The translations under genes and the position numbers were made by a program. Below the pieces are notes generated by a model. That model was not told the DNA's origin. It searched no databases and saw only the letters and a program-made list of their open reading frames with translations. From contig NC_092697.1 of the NCBI RefSeq assembly GCF_964275005.1, forward strand, positions 12,879,327 through 12,943,326: 64,000 nucleotides of DNA, given 5' to 3'. Position 1 is the first letter of the stretch. Every line of letters begins with the position of its first letter. This DNA comes from Diadema setosum (Eukaryota > Echinodermata > Echinoidea > Diadematoida > Diadematidae). Of the stretch, positions 33,403 through 44,360 are shown in pieces.

Positions 33403-33753
33403 AGGCATAATTTACCATTTGCAGATGAAACAAAAACCTAGCATTATAGTGCTTCAAAATAGTTCTAAAATATGAGTTAGGGATAGAAACAACCACTGTA
33501 AAAATTTGAATCCCTTTGATTGATGTTAAATACACAAAATGTGAACAATAGTTAAAATAAGAATGTTTCCAGACTAAACCGTCTACAGTTACGGTTTATT
33601 AAGAAAAACACTGATATCTCCTTATATTTTAGGCTTTATTGCAAAAATTTTATATGGTAGGATGTTTTGTGATGCAACAGACCTACATATATGCATCAAA
33701 TGTGATATCTTGAACATTTTTGAAATCACTGCTCCCAAAGGTAAACTGGACCT
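33403..33753. mobile_element. TTAA-type MITE in LINE RT
   Basis: Ends AGGCATAATTTACCATTTG and complement of AGGTCCAGTTTACCTTTGG, flanked by TTAA at 33399-33402 and 33754-33757. Excision leaves the host frame DSLMFYDSVNFLSV intact. Its TTAA target and AGG start match the 692-3138 family in type but not in body sequence. Confidence 0.9.
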
Positions 33754-34196
33754 TTAATGTTTTATGATTCTGTAAATTTTCTTAGTGTCACATTGACTAG
33801 CACCTTAAGTTGGAAGGAACATACTAACTTTGTTTGCCAAAAAGTGTCTCGTTTTGTTGGAATTTTAAATCGGTTGAAATATGAATTGCCAAAGCCTATA
33901 TTATTTATTTTATATAATTCTTATGTTTTATCACATTTGACATATTGTAATTCTATCTGGGGGAATACATACTTTCCCCATTTGCAAAAGTTGATAGTTT
34001 TACAAAAGAAGGCTATACGTATCTGCACTGGCTCTACATATCAAGTGCCTACATCTGAAAACTCTGAAGTTAATAGATATAAATAAGATGCAAATTGCCT
34101 CATTAATGCAACGTTATCATTCACAAACTCTCCCTCCGTATTTTATAAATATGTTCATGATTAATGCTGATGTTCACACTCATTATCAGGGGTCGC

Positions 34197-34373
34197 ACTT
34201 AACTTTTTTTTTTTTAACTAGCCAGGCGGACTACTTAGAATCAATTTTGACACTGAAGCAATATTTTGGCTAGCCAGACGGACTAGTAACTTCAGAATTT
34301 TACGATTTTTAGCTAGTCCGATGTGATTTTGGGTGGCCAATGGCCAGCAGACCATCGCCAATTTCGAACCCTG
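34197..34373. mobile_element. Short MITE in LINE C-terminal region, 5-bp TSD
   Basis: Ends CAGGGGTCGCACTTAAC and complement CAGGGTTCGAAATT; ATTAT at 34192-34196 and 34374-34378. Excision restores HTHYTRLCYQFHRW. CTAGCCAGGCGGACTA / CTAGCCAGACGGACTAG is repeated inside. Non-coding, 177 bp. Confidence 0.85.
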
Positions 34374-34704
34374 ATTATACTAGATTATGTTATCAGTTTC
34401 ACCGATGGTCTTTCTCAAATGATAAGTCCAAATATTCATTACGGCATACTGGACCTGTATTGTGGAATGATTTGAACATGAACCATGTTTTTAATGTACA
34501 GTTTAATAATATTTTTTTAAAAACAGTATAAAAAGATTCTTCTGAGTTTATACTGAAGTTCCATGTGAAAGTATCAGTTTTAGATTTTTGGTGATATCCT
34601 TATGTACTTTGACCATGCCACTTTGTTTGTTTGTTTGTTTCTGTATTGTTTGCTTGTTTGTTTTCTCAGTTCAAATCTGTTTCTTTACATTATTAGGTAT
34701 GCAC

Positions 34705-37364
34705 CAACGGCGTAAATCCATACTGAGGAGTGGGGTGGGGGGGGGGGGGGATGGTCACCATCACCACGATTTCAAGCCCATAACCGGACCAGCGCAGCCC
34801 TTTTTTTTTGAAGGGGGGGGGGGGGGAGAAGCTTTGTGCCCCCCCCCACACACACACACACACTTTACAGGGATCGGATGCCCCACTCTTTTGCATGAAA
34901 TATAAAGTGGGAGAAAAGTGGCAGCAACAACATAAAGACTTTTTGTTCTTGTTGCTTTTTTTTTTTGCTTGTCAGACGACTTTCGGCGGAAAATCAGACC
35001 TTAAAAGTATGAAAACATTTTTTTTTTTTTGGGGGGGGGGGGGAAATATCTGTGAGAGGGAGCGGAACGACCGAACGGGGGAAGGGTGTGTATGGGGGGG
35101 GGGGGGGGGATATCCCTCTCCCACACGAGGAAGATTTTGCATTTTTTCAGACCTGAAATTCAGCCATCTGGCGCTCGCTTGTGGTGAAAATTTTGTTTTC
35201 TTTTCTTTAAAAAAACAATAAGAAAATGAAATATTCACAATATATTATTGAATGACAAAATCGTGGTATTTCAGCTCTTGCTGTGCGACATCACTGTGAA
35301 GGCCTACTAAATAATGGGTCCTAACATCGGCATAGACAGGATTTGATCTTAGGAGGAGCGGTTATGTGAGAGAACGAATCAAGCGAGGGGGGAGGGTATG
35401 GTAGGGGGTTTCCCCCTCCTGCGGTGAAATCTCTTTGCGTTGAAAATTTTGACATTTTTCAGTCCAAAAACTGCCGTTTGTAGCTATATTCTTCGCTTTG
35501 TAAATTAAGGGGGCACACCAGGCGCAACTGCTGTCAATCACTGGCAGCAACATCAGGAGAATGGCATAGCAATTAAATGCGAGCGAGCGGAGCGAGCGAG
35601 CTTGAAAATTTTGACATTTTACAGTCTAAAAACTGCCGTTTGTAGCTATACTTTTTCGCTTTGGAAATTTAGGGGGCACATCGAGTGCAAATGCCGGCAA
35701 TTACTGGCAGCAACATCAGGAAAATGGCATAGCGGTTAAATGCGAGCGAGCGGAGCGAGCGAGCTTGAAAATTTTGACATTTTACAGTCCAAAGACTGCC
35801 GTTTGTGGCTGTATTTTTTCGCTTTGGAAACTAAGGGGGCAAACCGGGCGCAACTGCTGGCAATTACTGGCAGCAACATCAGGAGAATGGCATAATGATT
35901 AAATGCTAGCGAGCGAAGCGAGTGAGCTTGAAAATTTTGACATTTTACAGTCCTAAAAACTGTCGTTTGTAGCTATATTTTCGCTTTGGAAATTAAGGGG
36001 GGCGCACCGGGTGCACCTGCTGTCAATCACTGGCAGCAACATCAGGAGAATGGCATAGCGGTTAAATGCGAGCGAGCGGAGCAAGCGAGCTTGAAAATTT
36101 TGACATTTTACAGTCCAAAGACTGCCGTTTGTGGCTGTATTTTTTCGCTTTGGAAACTAAGGGGGCAAACCGGGCGCAACTGCCGGCAATTACTGGCAGC
36201 AACATCAGGGGAATGGCATAATGATTAAATGCTAGCGAGCGAAGCGAGTGAGCTTGAAAATTTTGACATTTTCCAGTCCTAAAAACTGTCGTTTGTAGCT
36301 ATATTTTCGCTTTGGAAATTAAGGGGAGCGCACCGGGTGCACCTGCTGTCAATCACTGGCAGCAACATCAGGAGAATGGCATAGCGGTTAAATGCGAGCG
36401 AGCTTTAAAATTTTAAAATTTTACACTCCAAAAACTGCCGTTTGTAGCTATATTTTTCGCTTTTGTTTGTCCCACTTTTATTTGAGAACCATCCCCCCCC
36501 CCCCATCGACGCCTCTATACATATTAGGTTGCTTTTGTTAAGTGAAAGAGATCTGCTGCACACTCTTTGATGAATTAGGGAATATACGTCTATGTCAAAA
36601 GTGTACAAAGTTTATCCCTTATCCTGTATAGCGGACCTTTTGCATGTTCATGATTGCAATACAACGATCTGGTGCATATTTCTGCCGATATTTGGACAAT
36701 TTTCCATTAAGAAAGTTCGAGATTTGTCCTCATCTCGGGAATTGCTTGGGGGATAAATGATTTGTCTGTCTAAACACTTCCTTTGGGGCGGGGCAAATGC
36801 CCCTTTGCCCCCCCCCCCCCCCCATAGATTCGACGTCCCTGATCTTCCCTTGGTATGCCCATAGATGTATCCTGACTGAGTCATCAGTCACTGTCGTTTC
36901 TCAGGAATGATTCAGGAAATGGAGGGGATTCAATTATGGCGATAAAGTTGTTGTTACTGTTTGTTTGTATGTTTTCGTACATATTTTGCAGATGGTCCCC
37001 AGTTACTCGCGTCATAGCATGTTTATATGTAGACCTATACTATTTGACGTTGTCAACACCTGAGCCATACCTTACAGTGTATGTCGATGTTACTTTCTTC
37101 GCGAGCGAGCGAGCGCTTGAGAAAATTATACATTTTCCTACAAGATAGAATACTGTTCAGCTCTGTTACCTGTCTGAAGGCCGGCGTACAAACGTCATGC
37201 AATATGCCAAAATTGATACAATCACATTTCTGCTTCCTCCATTTTTTCCCCTCAAAATTCAGGGGGGGGGGATGATTGTACAGGCCATCCCCCCCTCCTC
37301 CATTTCAGGGGGGGATATATGCCCCCCATCCCCCCCCCCCCCCCCCCCGGGATTTACGCCCATG
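34705..37364. mobile_element. hAT-like non-autonomous element in LINE 3' UTR, 8-bp TSD
   Basis: GTATGCAC at 34697-34704 and 37365-37372 is the duplicated target. Inverted ends share GGCGTAAATCC a few bases in (CAACGGCGTAAATCC / CATGGGCGTAAATCC). An 8-bp duplication fits hAT. The 2.66-kb interior holds many poly-G/poly-C tracts and a 163-bp array; no transposase is visible. Frames such as 34808-35221 are products of homopolymer runs. Confidence 0.8.
35430..36470. repeat. 163-bp tandem array, about six units, two-unit higher-order pattern
   Basis: ATGGCAT anchors occur at 35561, 35724, 35887, 36050, 36213 and 36376, exactly 163 bp apart. Each unit has GAAAATTTTGACATTTT, ACTGCCGTTTGT(A/G)GCT and a GAGCGAGCGGAGCGAGCGAG block. 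Two downstream variants (GCGGTTAAATGCGAGCG and ATGATTAAATGCTAGCG) alternate after the third anchor, indicating 326-bp dimers. Non-coding (163 is not a multiple of 3). Confidence 0.95.
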
Positions 37365-37572
37365 GTATGCACAGTCTTTCAAGACATTTAAAGGCTTTCT
37401 CATGTGCATTCCATTTTTCATCATTACAGTTGCGTACTTTGTGCTGATTTGTATAGCATAGCGCATGAATGTAAAATACTTTGTGTTAACGTTGTTTTGA
37501 TTTGTATGTCATGTGTTTTTTTTTATCCTTGTGGAATGATGAAAATAAATGAAATGAAATGAGAAATGAAAT

Positions 37573-38696
37573 ACCCAAATGTGCCAAGTTAACTGTATGA
37601 GTGTGTTATCTCAGGTCGGTGCCCTGATTTCCGCTCATTTGGAGAGGATTTTACCGGCTTTTTTCAGGTTTCTGTGTCATCAGTATATTGTAACTCAGCT
37701 GATTTCAATCCCTGGAAGATACAGGACATGTCTAAAGGAGGATTATGATTGATTTTACCTGATAAATGTGATTTTTTTTTTTTTTTCTTATCATGACTGC
37801 TCTTGGTTGATGCTCAGTTTTGTTTGCGACCCAGTTATATTTTTGTCTCTGGGTTTCAGATTCTATGTGTAAGACATATAACATTAACTGATTAATAATT
37901 TTATAGTTTTTTCATGTTCATGCCTTAATTCATGCTCAGATTATCTACAGTGTATATATTATTTATGAATTTTGGCGCCAGATATATAATATACATTGCA
38001 AAGTGGTGTATGTAATACCACACAAGGACTTTTCAAAGAAAGTGCTGGGTCATGGAGTCTCAGGGTAATGATAAAGTTTAAGTTTTGAAATCATTCTTAT
38101 TTTTACTGTGCATCGAAGATGATTTGGGGTATGTTGATGATACTTGCTGTCATCATACACTTGCTGTCTGCAGTGATTTTTTTTTTTTTTGGGGGGGGGG
38201 GGAGGGCGGAGGTTTTGGGCCTTGGGATAGGGTTTGGGTGCAAAGAATACATTATTAGTCAGTAGACTAGTGCAGGTAGAGGGGACATTTGTTGTTGTTG
38301 TTGAGATGTATACTCTGCTCTACTCTTTGTAGGCCCCTATACTGGATTTTTTTTTCTTTTTTTACGGGAGGGGGTGGAATGAATACCCATTTGCCACAAT
38401 GATATTTTTAGTTTGTATGTAGAATAATCCACCTGGTGTACATGCTTAATTCAAAATTGTACTGTTTCTTTTCTTGGATGTTCAACTACTCCCTGACGTG
38501 TAACGTTAAGTTGGTTGGAGAGGCCCAAGGGTACTCATAGTGATTTTGATTGCTTTTTTCCAACCCGGCTCCTTAGGGAAGCTCAACAGGGAAAGCCTGA
38601 CACTTTGTTTTCTCGTGTTTTGTTTGTTTATTTTGTTTCTCTGTTACCACTTGTATTGTTTTGCAAATGCCGAATAAATAATAATAACAATAATAA
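37573..38696. other. Non-coding stretch ending in an AT-rich tail
   Basis: No supported gene. Contains poly-T/poly-G at about 38178-38203 and ends in (AATAAT)n-like sequence (38676-38696), possibly the 3' tail of another retroelement. Confidence 0.45.
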
Positions 38697-38818
38697 TTAC
38701 GTCGTGTAGTAATTCGAATTGTTACGCGACGCAAATAATTACGTCCCGTAGTAATTCGAATTGCGACACGACGTAATTATTTACGTCGCGTAGCAATTCG
38801 AATTACTACGCGACGTAT
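38697..38818. repeat. Palindromic short satellite, locus 2
   Basis: About three ~42-bp units of ACGTCGYGTAGTAATTCG / CGAATTACTACGCGACGT; each unit is itself a palindrome centred on TTCGAA. Related to 26636-26850. It abuts the left end of the element at 38820. Confidence 0.85.
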
Positions 38819-39851
38819 AGACCGATTCAATTTCGATGACCTATTCACCTACCGCCGGTAGCGGCGCTATAACGGTCGCCATAACTGGGGGCCAACGGGG
38901 GGCTTCCAGCGAGATAGCTACCCAGCGAGTTGCACTTGCAGCTCAGCGGCCTAGCGTACCCATCGCGCATAGTTAGCCTGGCGCCGCGCTAATATTGTGA
39001 TTGTTTACTCACTGTGTGGAAAAGTCATTCAGCGGCCTTTAATGCCTTTCTTTTGGACAAATTGAGTGATTCAGACATATTGATCTACTTTGAAAGCTTC
39101 AAAGGAACAAGGAAGGATCAGGAAAACACATTGTGCAGTTGTTGGGTGCGCAAATAACAGAAAAAAATGGAAATGGAAGCTGCACGGCAGAGTGTGAAAT
39201 TCAGACATCGCTGACGGATGATAAATTAAGGCAAAATTAAAGACAATTAAGTGAAATACAACGGTATAAAAATGCACAGATTTCGAAACAAACTATGTCT
39301 ACTAGATTCTCTATTTAATTAGGTTATCACTGCATATTCGTAAAATATGGTGTTCATCTTAGAAGATAAGTTTAGATCAAAGTTCTAATTTGATAATTCA
39401 CCGGTCTTTTTTTTTTTCGATTTTTTTCTTTTTTAAATCCTTGGTGTCTTACTTGCCAAAGTTAGAATCCACTTCCTGGCTAGACTTTATTATAATGACA
39501 AACATTTTACAGCCTACACTACAGCTAAATAAATGTTTCAAGATGCGTTAAATTCTTATATTGTTTTCACTTCTTCAGTGTTCAGCACTGAATTGACCAT
39601 AGGCCTATTCAATTTTGGCCTGGAACTCTGAATTTGACTTTTGATAAAGTGATACTTATAAATATTAAACCATGGATGGTGGCAAACATCCGTTTCATAA
39701 TCATACTAAGAAAGTATGATTTGAAAATCACTTTTGTAGATCATAATATTAGGCGTTAGCGTGATGTTATGCAAGGTTACTTAGACCTAAAACAGTAGAA
39801 GTTTCGGTTGTAGACATCAGGCGACGTAGTCGTAACTTAAGTTTAGGCATA

Positions 39852-41563
39852 TGGGTCTTTCCATGGGGTTGGGGCACGAAATGTAACATTTTGGTCAAAA
39901 TTTCATCATTACTTTATTCAGATTAAATGAAGTTCTTTGAAACTATTAGTCATTCTAACAATTAATTCAAAAGAAATTTTAGACAACAAAGGTCATTTTA
40001 GAATTTTATGGCAAAATTTTCAAAATCATGAATACCTATGTACAATTAGATATTCTTGAAGAAATTAACAAAGTCCTTCTGTTCCAGTAGCAATTGATTC
40101 TTGAAGGCTTGGAATTGAAGTCACAAAGTGCAAAGAGTCATGAATAGAACTGCAATGCAAGGCTGTCAGGATGATGGGGTCACCAAAGACACAATGGTGT
40201 CTACATCACATAGGTACTATTTTGAGCTAAAATGAGGTCAAAGGAGGCATAAATATGCCTATCTTGATCATAAAATGCATTACGCATAAAGCAACTGCTG
40301 AAAACAATCAGTTGTGAAACACTCATTTACAATATCTGAAGTAACCATGCTATGGCTGACATGCGAATGTACCTATGTGATGCGGACACCAAATTTTCGT
40401 GTCCGCATCACATAGGTACATATTTCTGGATAAAAAGAGGTTTGTGTATATTTTCTTGTGCTGAAACAACATTTTTTGACTGTTTTATTGAAAAACATTA
40501 GGAATGGGCTAGAAATCAGTTATCAGTTTTCTATAGTTTGTTCAAAGTAATCGATGATGAACATGAACAAGATTTACCTATGTGATGCAAAAATCTAAGA
40601 CACGGTGTCTGCATCACATAGGTATTCAAACTCTGAGAAAATATATTTTTCTGCACAGAATTTTGTATTAAATTGATCCATCCTACCATGAAATGTTGTT
40701 AAAAGACATTTGTTTTGAATTTAATGGTGAAATTTGGAAACCAGCGAGCAATGATATATGACTACAATACCTATGTGATGCGGACACCAAACCCTTAAAG
40801 TTGCCCTGGTCACAAATAAAGCGTTCTTCAAATGTTCCGTAACTATGGTTTAATAATGCATCCAACTCAACAATACTTGAGGGGTATGAAGTTAGTCAGT
40901 TTTGAAGACTTCAGTGTAAAAAAGTGACTTGTGACATTTTCTTGTACCTATGTGATGCGGACACCAAAGCCCCATTTGGCTGCTACTTCTTGCAATTATG
41001 AAAACATTAAGCTTCCATTCATTTCCATCTTTGGCACATATGTTTATGGCCCAGGGTTGATTTCATGGATAACTTTTGCAGCTCTGAACAATGCAATATT
41101 TTTGATGGAATAGCCTGCATACCTATGTGATGCTACATGCAAAGGATCGATGTGAATCATCACATAGGTACAGCAATCTTCACATGTAATTTTTCAATAT
41201 TAGCTTTCTGATAGCCAAATCAATTTTCTATAGTGAGTGAGACAACTCATGGTAGTGTACTTGCAATGATCTAACATGATCTATTGTAAGGCATTTATGT
41301 GTATTAGTGTTTTGAACCCAACATACATTTGTGTTACACTTGGTATCCCCAAAATAGGGTAGGACACCAAACATTAAATGAACACAACAACAAAAACAAA
41401 AACAGAAGATTCAATTTCTGTATCACATTTTGTAACATACATACACACATACCATAATTACAAAAAACATTGAACTTTGGATTATATGTGTTTAGAGAAA
41501 TTGCATTTGTATGTGCAGGTGATGAGATTTTGCCTATGTGCCCCAACCCTATGGAAAGACCCA
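39852..41563. mobile_element. Nested TIR element with nine copies of ACCTATGTGATG, CATA TSD
   Basis: TIR TGGGTCTTTCCATGGGGTTG... (26 bp, one mismatch to the right end), flanked by CATA at 39848-39851 and 41564-41567. The motif TACCTATGTGATG(CGGACACC) occurs at 40204(-), 40370(+), 40400(-), 40575(+), 40611(-), 40768(+), 40945(+), 41120(+) and about 41157(-), with groups about 180 bp apart. Several pairs form hairpins. There is no long reading frame. Family not recognised. Confidence 0.85.
40369..40419. repeat. 21-bp perfect hairpin of the ACCTATGTGATGCGGACAC motif
   Basis: Arms 40369-40389 and 40399-40419 are exact complements with a 9-nt loop. Similar but shorter hairpins lie at 40575-40624 (14-bp arms) and about 41120-41170. 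Confidence 0.95.
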
Positions 41564-42393
41564 CATATATGGCCTAGAAACGCCTAGATTTGTATTCCGT
41601 TTGGTTTACTCAGTTAGGCTTGCCTGAAGTATCAACAACCGAAAATGATATAGGATATAGGGTTCTAGAAGTCAATAGGTCTAGATCTAGTCTGGACTCT
41701 TGCCTAGATTTCTAGACAAGATCTAACGTTAGACAGATCCTACCCTGCTGGCCCGACATTCCCGAGTAAAGGCAAAAGCCTGCCCTAAATTAAAAGGTTA
41801 AGTTAACTGATAGCTTGAAATATTGCGCCATACCTAGCTCAAGATTCTTATTCATTATTTGTATTTAATTATATCAGTTAACTTGTCAACAGCCTAGGCT
41901 TATTAGCAAGACGTCTGCCTGCGCCTAGCAATAATTCTCCCCAGCAGTTTTTATTCTCTTGCAAGTCTTACACAAATGTGAATATAAGGGGCTAACACGC
42001 GAGTACCCAAGTCATCGCCAAAGAAATAGAGTCTACAAACATTCACGGATCGTACCGATATTTACCTTGAAATTCAATTTTTGGCTACAGCCGTATGTCA
42101 TCTACCCATTCGCTCATAGTCGCTAAAAGTTGTTTAATTTTATTTATTCTTAATTAGCTAGTGGAAAAAAAAAAATGTAGACTCTAGTTGTCACAAATCC
42201 AGATGCGTCGATCGCTGCCAGCGCCAGAGATAGCTAGCTGGCCGGCTGACGCCGGGTGGTAAAAGCACTGGCTGCCGCTGGCACCCTTGCCACGCACGCA
42301 CGGCGCTTGCCGACCCGGCCTGTTTGGCCCCCAGTTATGGCGTCGCCTTAAGAGGGCGCACTTCCATGAACAGTCGCTTGAATCGGTCTATAT

Positions 42394-42714
42394 CACAGAT
42401 ATAAATAGGTAGATTGATCAAGCCCATTCACAACCCACGCGTAGCTTTATAGCCAGTTGCGCGCACATTACATGCCGCCATTTTGATCAGTCTTTTGTTA
42501 CGTCACGGCTTGCGATGAACAGGGGGAGGTAAAAAAGAAGAAAAAAAAAGTCAGCGTAGGCCTGCGCTATATGCTTCACTGGCTTCAACTCTGCAAACCC
42601 TGTTCTGCGCACGATAGCCGTGACGTAACAAAAGACTAACCAAAATGGCGGAGATCGCGTGCGCTGGCTATGCTTTCAGACCCCACTTGATCATTCTACC
42701 TATATAGTTCTGTG
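42394..42714. mobile_element. hAT-like MITE, 8-bp TSD GTCTATAT (first of two)
   Basis: TIR about 120 bp overall, beginning CACAGA..TA.ATAGGTAGA and sharing GTCTTTTGTTACGTCACGGC on both arms. Flanked by GTCTATAT at 42386-42393 and 42715-42722. Non-coding, 321 bp. Confidence 0.85.
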
Positions 42715-42722
42715 GTCTATAT

Positions 42723-43084
42723 CACCGAACTAAAACATAGTGGAATGCGTGTCCCTATTCCCAACATACACGAGACCGTGCAGCCAAATTAACGTGTTGC
42801 GTCGCCATCTTCTTAGGGCAATTTTTCCTTATATGGAGTGCACGCTTAGGCGCGGTTAGACTGGGCCACTGGTACGCGCGCAAGCAAGAGTACGCCGTCC
42901 AGTGGCTAGTGATTATGACGTAACAATGCACGTTTGTATATGACAATGGCTTACGCTTCGGAGACACAGCCCGCACTCCATATAACTAAGGAAAAATTGA
43001 CCTAACAAAATGGCGGTGGTAGCAAGTTTTGGTGGCTGCGCATTTCCTGGGTGAACATGCATTCCACTATGTTTTAGTTCGGTG
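42723..43084. mobile_element. hAT-like MITE, same 8-bp TSD GTCTATAT (second)
   Basis: TIR CACCGAACTAAAACATAGTG plus GAATGC, perfect over 26 bp, flanked by GTCTATAT at 42715-42722 and 43085-43092. CTCCATATAA / TTATATGGAG form a further inverted pair. Non-coding, 362 bp. It shares its left target copy with the right copy of the preceding MITE. Confidence 0.9.
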
Positions 43085-43143
43085 GTCTATATCCGTGTTT
43101 TTGATGGGCTTCTGCGCGCTTCACTTCCATACTCGATATTATA

Positions 43144-43473
43144 TTGACCGATTCGGGTTCGTTGAGGGCAGCAGACATTTTATGGCACTGGGCGCAGCCA
43201 TGAGCTCAAATTGCGGTGTCTCAGCCGACCCCCCTGCTCTCCCCCACCCCCTGGGCAACATGTTTATCGCGCACTTTCAACAAAGGTTCGCGCACTAAGC
43301 AAGCATTCGCGCACTCAGTACGAGACGCCCATTGGCTAAAACAACCATGCATCAGTTTCTCATTAAGCGCGCGTGAGAGGGGTGGGGAGTGGGAAGGGGG
43401 GGTCGGCTGAGACACCGCAGTAATAGCGCTGCCCATGCCAAAAATACACATAGCGCGTCACAGAATCGGTCAA
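43144..43473. mobile_element. MITE, TA TSD, GACCGATTC ends
   Basis: TIR TTGACCGATTC and complement, flanked by TA (43142-43143, 43474-43475). A second inverted block, GCGGTGTCTCAGCCGACCCC, lies inside each end. Non-coding. Confidence 0.8.
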
Positions 43474-43475
43474 TA

Positions 43476-44174
43476 CCTCATAAGTGAGATTCGTATCACT
43501 GATTGGTCAAAAGTATCACGTGACAAGGTGTAGTCCCGTCTATCTTGCCTTAGGGTTTTCATGTAAGTGATAGAAAGGCAAAACCCTCGTGATAGAAAGG
43601 CAAAACCTTCGTGACAGAATTCGTAAACCCTCCGCGACTTTTGTACACATAACATACTCATTATACTCAGTACACTAGACTTCGCGCGCGGTGTCCGCAA
43701 CCCCTCCACCCAAGGACGTTCACTACGCGCATCGTATAAACACATATGCAAAATCATCGCACCAGCGCACAGCAGGCATGTTTCAACGTGGCATGGTGAT
43801 CGAGCGCTCCTCCGTGATTTGACATTGTTTGAAGTGAGCTGGATCAAAGATCGTACACTTTGCAATTAGAATTTCTTAGGATCCCGAAGCAGAGACAAAT
43901 CTCAGCATGTTGAAAATATCGAATTAAAAACACGAGCGACGGGAAACTGGATGTATACTGTAATCTTCTGCCAAGATTTTATGCAGGAGTTCGCCGAAGG
44001 CCGTGTGACTGTGAGTGAGTACAATGTATCGTGCGTACTGGGTAGTACGAAATGCACGAAAACCATGCAAGCAAGCGCAGGCTGTGGCCTGATTTTAGGG
44101 CTAACGTGAAGGCCTAACAGTTAGAAATTACTTCTTATTTGCCTAGCCCTAGATCTTAAACGATGAGGTATATA
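43476..44174. other. Non-coding stretch
   Basis: A minus-strand frame of 131 codons (43470-43865) has no recognisable motif. The direct repeat GTGATAGAAAGGCAAAACC occurs twice near 43566 and 43589. Confidence 0.4.
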
Positions 44175-44360
44175 AAACAAATATTAACTGCTCTGTATTC
44201 GGATGGTGGTGGAAATTATCACTCCCTCGGTGCTTTTCATACCGACCCTTCCATCACCCCTCGGCTATACGCCTCGGGGTGATAGAAGGGTCGGTATGAA
44301 AAGCACCTCGGGAATGATAATTTCCACCATCATCCTCATGAGCAGTCAATATTTGTATAA
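44175..44360. repeat. Long palindrome 1 (~85-bp arms)
   Basis: The left arm runs from about 44175 through GGTGCTTTTCATACCGACCC to a GC-rich turn (TCGGCTATACGCC), then the complement back to about 44360. Outer ends read ACAAATATTAACT / ATACAAATATTGACT. Arms differ by scattered substitutions. Confidence 0.9.

Larger units (their letters stand above)
31512..34531 (+). pseudogene. LINE reverse transcriptase and C-terminus, interrupted and frameshifted
   Basis: Pieces in order: LRRAKRSYYFSKFDSL and FDGKLCRDSDEICECF (31550-31798); TEEEIIRTGKLLKNGKSSGY (31900); after the 32057-32644 insertion, AKTVPVFIKGDPSLCNNYRP and VFMDLSKAFDSL (motif A); after a frame break near 32997, GVPQDSILGPLLFLLYIND (motif B, with QDS replacing the usual QGS) and ILYADDSTVLAS (YADD). 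After the 33403-33753 insertion come LSVTLTSTLSWKEHTNF and LQKKAIRICTG, then the end domain (34088-34196) and, after the last insertion, TRLCYQFHRWSFSN and GPVLWNDL to TAA at 34529-34531. Confidence 0.9.
29806..37572 (+). mobile_element. L2/CR1-like LINE split by five DNA-element insertions
   Basis: LINE pieces lie at 29806-30738, 31512-32056, 32645-33402, 33754-34196, 34374-34704 and 37365-37572. Removing each insertion and one copy of its target duplication restores continuous protein homology in four cases; the fifth is in the 3' UTR. The copy ends in a (TGAAA)n-like tail (about 37545-37572). The 5' start is uncertain, since 29806 is only the first ATG of the endonuclease frame. The frames are also broken by frameshifts and stops, so it is dead. 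Confidence 0.85.
38820..42388. mobile_element. 3.57-kb TIR element hosting a nested element, TATA TSD
   Basis: Ends GACCGATTCAA (38820) and complement (to 42388), flanked by TATA (38816-38819, 42389-42392). A second inverted pair, CGCCATAACTGGGGGCCAA, lies about 55 bp inside each end. The interior contains the nested element 39852-41563 and otherwise no coding sequence. The end motif GACCGATTC is shared with the MITE at 43144-43473. Confidence 0.8.

Noticed and set aside
34588..35238. Overlapping frames rich in Gly/Pro
   Set aside because: Products of poly-G/poly-C and CACA tracts at the left end of the hAT-like element.
43470..43865. 131-codon minus-strand open frame
   Set aside because: No recognisable motif; partly overlaps MITE flanks and a short direct repeat.
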